DNA of 64,000 nt from Deinandra increscens subsp. villosa (taxonomy: Eukaryota > Streptophyta > Magnoliopsida > Asterales > Asteraceae). Below the pieces are notes generated by a model that ran no database searches, had not been told where the DNA came from, and saw only the letters and a list, made by a program, of their open reading frames with translations. Below are positions 56,850-64,000 of this stretch, piece after piece. Each line of letters begins with the position of its first letter. The first letter of the stretch is position 1. The position numbers were made by a program, and so were the translations under genes. Location: assembly GCA_039602395.1 (NCBI GenBank), contig JBCNJP010000268.1, positions 21,540 to 85,539 of the forward strand. The letters run 5' to 3'.

Positions 56850-57640
56850 TCACAGTTGACAGTGATGAACAACCGACAGCTGAATCTTTTTGAAATTTAG
56901 GTAAAAACTTTCTTTGATGTTTAAAATATGTCGGTTAAAATTCATCAAATACTCTGCCATATTCATCAATAAGTCTGTATTTGGTAGATTTACCAACATA
57001 AGGAACTTGTCTTTTCCTTGAACTAGAAGCAGCAGTGACATGACAATCTTGTGCCATATGCCCATTTCGCAATTGTAACACAAACGATTGTTTACATTTT
57101 TCCTCTTTGGTCTCTGCAAAGCTTCACAACTTATAGCATTTCCAAAATGATCATAAAAATTATCGAATAGCTGAAAACGATGATCATTTACCCATTTTGA
57201 GGTCGGGCTTTTTGGAGCAGAATTTGATCCTCTAGAAGAATATGTAGCAACTTGTGGCTTCTTTCTCTTCAGATCAACATTCTTGACAAAAACTTCGGCA
57301 ATTTTCTGAGCATCCACACAATGGAGTGGGAATTCTTTATCAAAAAATATTTGTTCCGAACCCTTGAGTTTGTAATATCTCTCGGGTTGAACCTTGTCAG
57401 CTTTAAAAACATCTTTCTTTACTTGCTTCTACTTGACTTGCTTCAAATTTTGTTGTTTTGAACCTTGAGAGAACCAGATGATGTATGTCCGTTCTTTGCA
57501 AGACGAGAAAACTCAGCTTTCACTGCTTTAACATTCTTTTCTTCATAGAAAATTCTTTCATCAGTAGCAGTCTTTTCAGTTGAACTTGCTAATTTCTCTT
57601 CTTTAGTAAATGTAGAATCATACACAACCTTTTCATCTTC
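56850..57640 (-). pseudogene. Element B gag-like polyprotein, C-terminal part
   Basis: Frames 57317-56850 and 57625-57443. Contains LCYNCEMGIWHK, a decayed second knuckle matching LCYACRQPGY in A, after a basic Ser/Lys-rich stretch. Broken by frame changes. Confidence 0.55.
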
Positions 57641-58430
57641 TTGTTCTTTTGTGACTTCACAACCTTTCCCCCATAAGATTTCTTATCAACAAATTCAGAA
57701 TAATCACCAGTTTCTACCTTTTCCTTCAGATCATTAACACCTTCTTTGAGACTTCCTGGTGGTGAAATTGTTTTGTTAAACATTTTCTCAAAAAATCTCG
57801 TCTTTGGACAAGAAACTTGTAAAAGATTGTGAGTTTGTGACATTATTCAACAGACGCTTTGCATCAATTACTTCAATCTTCAATTCAGAATTCTTCTGGT
57901 GAGCTTCGACCAACTCTTTTTCCGTAGATATCAATCTCTTCACCACTTTATGAGTTTCATACTTTTGCAATCTCAACTCATCAAACCCAGCAAATAACTC
58001 TTTCTTCAATTTATCTTCATTCCTTTTCTGAATATCCAAATTAGCATTTTGCAATTTGTTTACTCTAACCAACTCTTTTTCTCATCTAACAACTTTTCCA
58101 TATCAACCTGATATGCTTCAATTTTTGCACCTTGTTCATCAGAAGACTTATTGAGCATATCAAGTTTAATCTTGGACTTTTCAAACAAATTATTAAAATC
58201 ATTTGCAGCATCCTCAGCCTCTGTCTTCCATTTTTCAACTTCCTTGACTAAGCCCACATTTTTTTCAGATAATTTTGTAATTTTCTGTTCACACTCTTTT
58301 TCAAGATTTTGAAATTTCAATTCTTTCTCAACAACCTCTGCCTGAAAAACTGAAAATTGTTCCTTTTGAGATGAGAACTCTTGAATTGCATCTTCCAACT
58401 TTTTCTGTTCATTTGCTCATTCTTCTATCT
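57589..58430 (-). pseudogene. Element B coiled-coil segment
   Basis: Three overlapping frames (58398-58060, 58072-57788, 57843-57589) code a heptad-rich region (KFQNLEKECEQKITKLSEKN, WKTEAEDAANDFNNLFEKSK) related to that of A (AAQDFENLFEKSYP). Confidence 0.65.
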
Positions 58431-58688
58431 TTCTTGTATTTTCATCAACCAACAACCCATTTTCCTTTATCAATTCTTGAATCCTATTGTCTTTCTGAGA
58501 ACAAAACTCACAGACAGATTCATAGCCACTCTTTCCAGAACCACTCATGTTAGATTCAGAGTCAGTATGTCTACTTCATCATCACTTTGTACAATTTGAG
58601 CAACAAACGCAGAATTGACCAAAAATGCAGACTCATCAGGAAAATTGGCAGCCCAATCATAACCTTCATTCGATGTTAGTGATTTTGA

Positions 58689-59391
58689 CTAAGAAGTAAT
58701 AGCTGTTAATGCAATTGGAGAATTAGAAGTTTGTCCCCAATCATATTGTTTATCGACTTGAGATACTAAAGCTGTTGGAGACTTTGACGAAGAAGCATTT
58801 GATTTTGAACATTCACGAGCAAAATGTTCAAAGTTAGAACATTTGAAACATTTTGCCTTTGATTTATCTATTCCAAGCTTGCCATCCGGATTTAAACTTT
58901 GGAATCCGGTCTTCTTCTTGAATCTTTTAACTCTTTGAGCTAACATTGCAAGTTGCCAATTAATATCCATTTGTTTTAGATTATCCGAATCGATCTGATC
59001 AAAATCTTCTTCAATGTTGTCAAACCACCATTCAGCAATCCATAATATGAAGATAATAGAGCAGACATTAAAGCCAAATGTTCATCAGGTGTTTTTGCAG
59101 AAAATAAAGTATGACTTGAATGATTTGAATAGTGAAGTTACACCCTCTTGATGAATTTGCAGAATGTCCTGAACCAAGACTAGCAGCAAATGCCGTTTGA
59201 GGTGGGTTTGATGAATCAACACCAAAGGATTTAGATTTTGCATTAAGACTTACAGAATTTTGACCATGATATAATTCCGGATTTTGTAATTGAGCAGTTG
59301 ATTTGTTGGATGTCATCATTTCCAGTTCTCTAGCATGCAACTTCCCTGTTAAATCATGAAATGACAATTTGAAATATTCCATATCATGTGT
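58689..59391 (-). pseudogene. Element B gag-like protein, middle part with CCHC zinc knuckle
   Basis: Frames 59382-59068 and 58970-58689, with a break near 59040. Zinc knuckle CFKCSNFEHFAREC at about 58850-58809. LHARELEMMTSNKSTAQLQN matches the A protein. Confidence 0.72.
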
Positions 59392-59409
59392 AAGTAGTAG
59401 AACATAATT

Positions 59410-59994
59410 CTACCACTTTTCTGGTAAAGCTTCCATCAGTTTCTCTTTCAGTTCCTCCTCGGTCTTTTCAATGTCCACCACTTTCATTTCACTAATCAGA
59501 TGTGAAAATCTGGACACAAGTGCAAAAATATTTTCTTTATCATAGTGTTGGAAATTTTCAAATTCTTTGTTAAGCACTTTTCTTCCACTCTTCTTGTATT
59601 GATCATTGCCTTCGCATCTTGCAGACAATGCATCCCACAACTGTTTTGACTTTTTGCAAGTACTAAACTGATGCAACAATTCAGTGGGCAAAGCCATTGT
59701 TAAATAACTAAAAAAAATTTCTTCAAGCTCATAGAGTTTTCTTTCAGCTGCATCAAAATTGTGAATTGGTTTAAAATCTCCATCTTCCTTTGGATGCATA
59801 TAAAGCTTTCGAATTGGAATCCATAAATCGACATTATTTGTACTGATGTAAGTAGAAAATATTTGTTTCCAATTGTGATAATCCTCCAGCTTCAACAATT
59901 TGGGAACTTTCTGGCTTGTTCCAATTTCGTTATCGAAGTTTAGCAAGGTTTGCATTGCACTTTGCATAGCAGCTCACGCTTGAAATTCAGACAT
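59410..59994 (-). pseudogene. Element B gag N-terminal part (UBN2/DUF4219-like)
   Basis: ATG at 59994 (MSEFQA), then a TGA after six codons; open from 59967 to a TAG at 59410 that follows ALPEKW. NFDNEIGTSQKVPKLLKLED and ISEMKVVDIEKTEEELKEKL match A. 185 open residues cover almost the whole capsid-like domain. Confidence 0.8.
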
Positions 59995-60189
59995 TTTTCA
60001 CCGAAAATGACACTTTAAAAACTTCAAACTCAAAAAAGAAGGTCTTCCAAGTGGATTTTGGGTACCAAAATGGTGGGTACTGGTCATTAGGCAAGTAAAA
60101 GTCTAGATATCGTCGAGACGGTCGTTTTGGCTGGTATTGGGTTCCGTAACTCTTAAGGAGTCTCAAGTTAAGTCAGTTTTAGTGAACAC

Positions 60190-60530
60190 CACTTTTCTAC
60201 CAGCGTACCAAAACTAGTCTCAGCGTACCAAAATCATGACTTCCGTACCAAAGAGTTCAACATACCACCAACGTACCAAACCTCCAACGTACCAAAACTC
60301 CAACATACCAAAATCCGGACCAGAAATCTCAGCGTACCAGATCAAGCAGCGTACCAATTTGGTACAGCGTAACTGCTAGCGTACCAGTGAGTAACCGTTG
60401 CATGCCAACTTTGAAGATTGCCTTGCGCACCAACCACCAGCGTACCAGAAATCTATGAAGATTGCCTAGCGTACCACTGAGCGTACCAACAGATCATCCG
60501 GCGTACCAGCAGCGTACCATGCTGAAATCG
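60190..60530 (-). repeat. CGTACCA word array in the leader of element B, inner copy
   Basis: GCGTACCA and close variants recur every 10-30 bases, about twenty times, nearly all in one orientation, between gag and the PBS. Same word as in the B-type LTRs. Confidence 0.82.
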
Positions 60531-60723
60531 ATTGATTTTTACGAATTTTGACAATTTGAACTTGAATTTGACACAGTGAGGTGTGAAAACACTCTAGGAA
60601 CATTCAGAAATCATATTTGACCTCGGAATCACTCAGAATTTGATGAAAAATGAAGAAACCCAAACTTTCTCTCTCTAAAAATCCGAAAATTTGATAAAAA
60701 ACACAGTAGTAAAGCAACCAAAT

Positions 60724-60735
60724 GCTCTGATACCA
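60724..60735 (-). promoter_or_regulatory. Primer-binding site, inner copy, without its LTR
   Basis: Minus strand TGGTATCAGAGC. The LTR should begin at 60738 (TG) but the next bases are plus-strand coiled-coil coding sequence. Confidence 0.85.
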
Positions 60736-60739
60736 CTTG

Positions 60740-61860
60740 GTTATCAAGAAGCGAAGTTATCTGAAGAAAATAGTATTCTGAGAAAAGAATTGGAGGAATG
60801 GAAAAATAAAATTCATGATGGTTACGAAGCAAAAATTCAACAGAGTGCATCTTCCTCTTGTACAACGTGTACTGATTTTGTTAAAATTAAGGAAGATTGG
60901 TTGAGAGAAAAAGAATTGCTAATTGAAGAATGCAATAAAGCTAAAGTTCATGAAAAGGAAGCTGTTGAAGATTTTGATGCTTTATTTGCAAAATGTTATC
61001 CTCTTCAACAAAAATATGACAATGTTAATAAAATTGTTGTCGAAGCTACTGATAGAGTAATTCAACTTCAAGAGGAACTCACAAAGTTGCATGAGAAAAA
61101 TGGTGAGGTTCAAAGTCAAAATGACATTTTGAAACAAGATGTTGCCTCTTATAAGAAACATGTAGAGAAGGTTATTGCAGAAGTTCTTGCTGGATGTGAT
61201 AGAATCTATAGTCAAAGCTTACATATAACGAGTTATCTGAGAAACGTATTGTTTCTCAAAGAGACTTACTGGAAGCTAATACAAAGATTTCTGAGATAAA
61301 AATTGAAATGCTTGACTTGCAAAGACAACTTGAGAATGGCAATACATCAAGTGTGTTTCAGAATTATTTGTATCATCTGGAACGAGATGGCAAACCAAGC
61401 AAAAATGTTGATAATCATGAAGTTCCTTCTCAAGTGTTTGATCTGAAAATGTTATCTAATGATAATTCAACCAAGAAGTTGCAAGATATCCTGAAGGAGA
61501 TGGTAAGTCTGGAAAAACAAAGAAGTCAAAATCTAATAAGAATAAAAAGGAGGTTGATTACAGCAATGGATTAAAGTTTGATTCAAAATCTACATTTCTT
61601 GAAAAAGAAAATGTGTTTAATGGAAATCCAGGAAAAGTGAAAGTGCCAAAGTTTTCAGAGATTGTGATAGATGATTCGTTGATTTCCGGGAAGAATGATT
61701 TGAAAGGAATCAAGTCTAATTTACAAAGCTTGCCAAACAAGTTCCTGAAATACCGAATTCTGTTCAAGATAAATTCAAGCAGAAGAATGGTGGTTTAGGA
61801 TTTGATGGAAAAGAAATGCAGGGTCTCAATTTTCCCCTAAATAAGTGAAATATTCAAATC
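60740..61860 (+). pseudogene. Inverted Copia gag-like coiled-coil fragment
   Basis: Plus strand, opposite to element B. Open to 61299, then 61308-61574 and 61613-61798 in other frames. DFDALFAKCYPLQQKYDN and MLDLQRQLENGNTSS match the coiled-coil part of A (DFENLFEKSYPVQQKYEK, ILELQRQVKNCN). It begins in mid-gene at the PBS/LTR boundary of element B and has no start of its own. The first Met usable in the frame lies in unrelated leader sequence. Confidence 0.75.
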
Positions 61861-61891
61861 TTCAATATTCTTGAGTTTGTGTAATCATATC

Positions 61892-62531
61892 TGTTAGGGG
61901 TTGATTTTCAGGATGCTCAACAAGAAGCTCAAGCAGCTCAGGAATCCGAAGACAATCTGGGAATCCTATCAGTTTAGGTATCCTAAATGTACGATATTTA
62001 CTTAACCTCTATTTCGCCTCGTGCTTAATTGTTTGCAGGTGGCAACGGACTCTCAACTAACTCCTAAAGACTCGGACTAAGCTGACTAATACGTGGATCA
62101 GTGGGTCGATCCTGCTTCAACGGTCAAGAAAGTGGGAAGAAGAGATCCTGGGAATCCCGGACAGTTAGTTAGTTTTTTTGTTATATATTAAATCGAGGAT
62201 TCGATCAATAGGAACACACACAACGCACTCTCTAGCTCAATTACCAGTGCAAAAACATTGTATCACATAGTTCTGATCGATCAAACCTCCAACCCATTGT
62301 AACTCTTTATTTCGTTATCAATAAGATTGACTAGGTGGCAGGCTATTCGGCCGGCACCCGAGGTTTTTATCCAGGATTCCTAGAGGCAACTCGAAGGATT
62401 CTGGAGTTTTCCTCGTTAATCATTCTGTCATCGTCCTAACCTGGATTATCTGTTCACTTAAACGTTAAGCACACTACCTCACATTCTAAGTTTGGAATAC
62501 GAAATTCCTTTGTGAATTTTTTACCAAAACA
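61892..62531 (+). mobile_element. Solo LTR of a T3-like Tat element (640 bp)
   Basis: TGTTAGGGGTTG to TACCAAAACA, flanked by ATATC (61887-61891 and 62532-62536). The U5 end resembles the T3 LTR inverse (GGCCGGC, TCCAGGATTCCTAGAGGC), but U3 differs. No internal sequence. AATAAG near 62320. Confidence 0.9.
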
Positions 62532-62536
62532 ATATC

Positions 62537-62890
62537 CATGTCTCTGAAACTCTGTCCATCATTAGAAAGCACGTGTTTTTGAATCTCTGTCCATCCTCAA
62601 AAATAATGACTACCCACAAACATCTCTTTTCTGAATTTCGACGTCTAATTCTTTACAATTACCGGAATCTGAATTTTTTTTATACATAACAACCCCACAA
62701 CTATCGAATCAAGGGTAAACCCGGTAACTGATTTAAATCTTTGAAATTCCCACGACCTCTCCCTATACCCCACCGTTGTTTGTCTGAATTAACAGGGGTT
62801 CGAGGGCGGCGCCCCCGAGAAGCGGGGCCCAAGGGGCGGCAGCCCCTGGCGGGGTCCAAGGGGCAGAGCCCCTGGCTGGGGCCGTGCTCC
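62537..62890. other. Unassigned segment with GC-rich repeats
   Basis: No gene. Two CTCTGTCCATC copies (62551 and 62575). At 62797-62884 there is a GC-rich patch of GGGGC and CCCCTGGC units, each a small palindrome (GGGGCGGCAGCCCC, GGGGCAGAGCCCC). Its base composition is unlike all neighbours, so it may be a piece of another element. Confidence 0.5.
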
Positions 62891-63245
62891 AGCGTACCAT
62901 CTGCCGAAAATGCAAAATTCCTTCACTAAAAATGCATCAGAAAATTTGTGGTGAACCATAAGCTCCAGCGTACCATCTGCTTTAATAGACCATCAACCAG
63001 CGTACCATAAACCAAAACGGACCATTGACCACGTACCAAGAAGTCAGCGGACCATTTGGTTCAGCAGACCATTTGGTATGGCGTACCATTTGGTACGGTG
63101 TAACCGTCAGCGTACCAAACATAACCGCCACGTACCACTGTTAAAGATTGTGTTCCGTACTAATCAGCAGCGTACCAAGAACTTATGAAGATACACATAC
63201 GGACCAATCAGTGGACCAACGGCGTACCAACTGTTCTACCGGCGT
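62890..63245 (-). repeat. CGTACCA word array in the leader of element B, outer copy
   Basis: Second copy of the leader array, next to the PBS and LTR of the intact 5' end. Words are CGTACCA, GGACCA and CATTTGGTACG variants. Confidence 0.8.
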
Positions 63246-63451
63246 GCCAACACTGAAAATCTCTAATTTCACTCCAGATTCAGATTTTGTCGAATTTCTT
63301 CACTCAGATACTACTGTTAGGTGTGAAAATAACTCAGGAAGGTTCGATATACCAAAAATCAATCAAACACTCAAGGAATCTCACCTAATCAGCTCTTTAA
63401 CGTCTCAAAAACTCTCAAAAACGAAAATGTGATCTGGAAATTAAACCAACG

Positions 63452-63463
63452 ACTCTGATACCA
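63452..63463 (-). promoter_or_regulatory. Primer-binding site of element B, outer copy
   Basis: Minus strand TGGTATCAGAGT, one base from the initiator tRNA-Met match, two bases from the LTR. Confidence 0.85.
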
Positions 63464-63465
63464 CT

Positions 63466-63819
63466 TGTAATACCGAGATACGATTTTACTACTGCATGCT
63501 TTGATCAATCTAGTGAACACGAGAAGTAAATAAGAGAATTCTTATTAAATCACTTGAAGATTACAAAGACTCTCTCTGACTCACACACAGAAAAGGTGTA
63601 GAAATGACAGAACTATTCTATCATTCTAACACACAGTATTTATAGTTAGTAACAATCTGGCCTGCGTACCAACTGGTGGACCAATTGGTACGGGCGTACC
63701 AATTGGTACGGTGTACCAGTTGGTATGACACCATTGATATTGCCACTATAACTCATAGATTAGCTCTAATCTAGATACAATACATGAGATACATTGTAGC
63801 ATAGGAATATGCTCTAACA
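63466..63819 (-). repeat. 5' LTR of element B (354 bp)
   Basis: Same length as 54992-55345, about 18 or more differences by eye. TATAAATA (minus) at 63637-63644. Confidence 0.92.
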
Positions 63820-64000
63820 ACTCGACCCCAGAACATATGAGCTTAACCACATGTGTTTTGTGATCAACCCCATGATCCATAGGTCTACCTTGAAGGATTT
63901 TTGAATCTAATCCAAGAATTCAAGGGATTATACCGGGATTATGACCTAGGATGGCATTTGATGCCAAATCCTAGGTGTTCGCTTTTGATTAATTAATAAC
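63820..64000 (+). other. T1 3' non-coding sequence after element B
   Basis: Starts ACTCGACCCCAGAAC, continuing the CTCGACCCC repeat on the other side of element B. No gene; the window ends before the T1 antisense gene or 3' LTR would be expected. Confidence 0.55.

Larger units (their letters stand above)
54992..63819 (-). mobile_element. Sirevirus-like Copia element B, rearranged and non-autonomous
   Basis: LTRs of 354 bp at 63466-63819 and 54992-55345; flanks GCTCG (54987-54991) and ACTCG (63820-63824) match at four of five bases. It has the same gag-like layout as A. Two PBS/leader copies are present (60190-60735 and 62890-63463), separated by a plus-strand coding fragment and a solo LTR, so it is a chimaera. 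No pol coding sequence. Confidence 0.8.
9590..64000 (+). mobile_element. Outer Tat-type Gypsy element T1, with four nested insertions; 3' end outside window
   Basis: 5' LTR at 9590-10299, PBS at 10303, then gag, PR, RT, RNase H and integrase in the expected order, spread over 10394-12122, 29093-31687, 40795-41049 and 53319-54396. Each gap is a complete retrotransposon flanked by a 5-bp duplication, or a near one for element B, and the protein similarity resumes in register after each. Many stops and frameshifts show it is the oldest Tat copy here. The 3' LTR is not reached. Confidence 0.88.

Noticed and set aside
60691..61299. Independent coiled-coil host gene on the plus strand
   Set aside because: Its sequence matches the coiled-coil part of element A and it begins within element B leader sequence, so it is an inverted retroelement fragment.
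9590..64000. Host gene hidden among the repeats
   Set aside because: All long frames belong to Gypsy or Copia proteins or the Tat antisense gene; no frame matches a cellular plant gene that I recognise.

Overview
The window is plant nuclear repeat DNA. It is a nested stack of LTR retrotransposons with no recognisable host gene. The chromodomain-bearing Tekay-type Gypsy pol, the Tat-type Gypsy elements with two RNase H domains, and the Sirevirus-like Copia elements point to a eudicot. Asteraceae is my best guess, from memory of similar Gypsy proteins and not from a search.

Layout. Positions 1-~7170 hold the 3' part of a Tekay-type chromovirus (plus strand): end of gag, PR, RT, RNase H, integrase, chromodomain, and a long 3' LTR that contains a solo Sirevirus-like LTR. 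Positions ~7164-9589 look like an LTR in minus orientation with a tRNA-like (SINE-like) patch. From 9590 to beyond the window end lies one outer Tat element, T1 (plus strand). It is interrupted by four insertions, all minus strand: Sirevirus-like element A (12123-29087, TSD GTCCC), Tat element T3 (31688-40794, TSD CTAAG), Tat element T4 (41050-53313, TSD GTACA) and Sirevirus-like element B (54992-63819, TSD imperfect). Two insertions sit one level deeper: Tat element T2 (plus strand, 16726-27609, TSD ATGAG) inside A, and a solo Tat-like LTR (61892-62531, TSD ATATC) inside B. Cutting out each insertion rejoins the reading frames of T1 and A, which supports the nesting order.

How the parts work. 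In the Tat elements ORF1 is gag plus protease and ORF2 is RT, a decayed RNase H, an archaeal-type RNase H and integrase. The two are separated by a UAG followed by CAA-UUA, the context of tobamovirus-type leaky stops. It is exact in T2, T3 and T4 and changed by one base in T1. T2 and T4 also carry an antisense gene with three GT-AG introns between pol and the 3' LTR. T3 is the youngest element: its LTRs differ at about 2 positions by eye and its 1070-residue pol is open. The two Sirevirus-like elements carry only gag-like, zinc-knuckle and coiled-coil coding sequence, so they must borrow a pol from elsewhere.

Most notable signals: the spliced antisense gene; the conserved leaky stop; fold-back junctions at the LTR/PBS boundary of A and B; a three-hairpin module before the 3' LTR of A and B; and short words, different for each family, that saturate LTRs, leaders and, in Tat, even the coding DNA.
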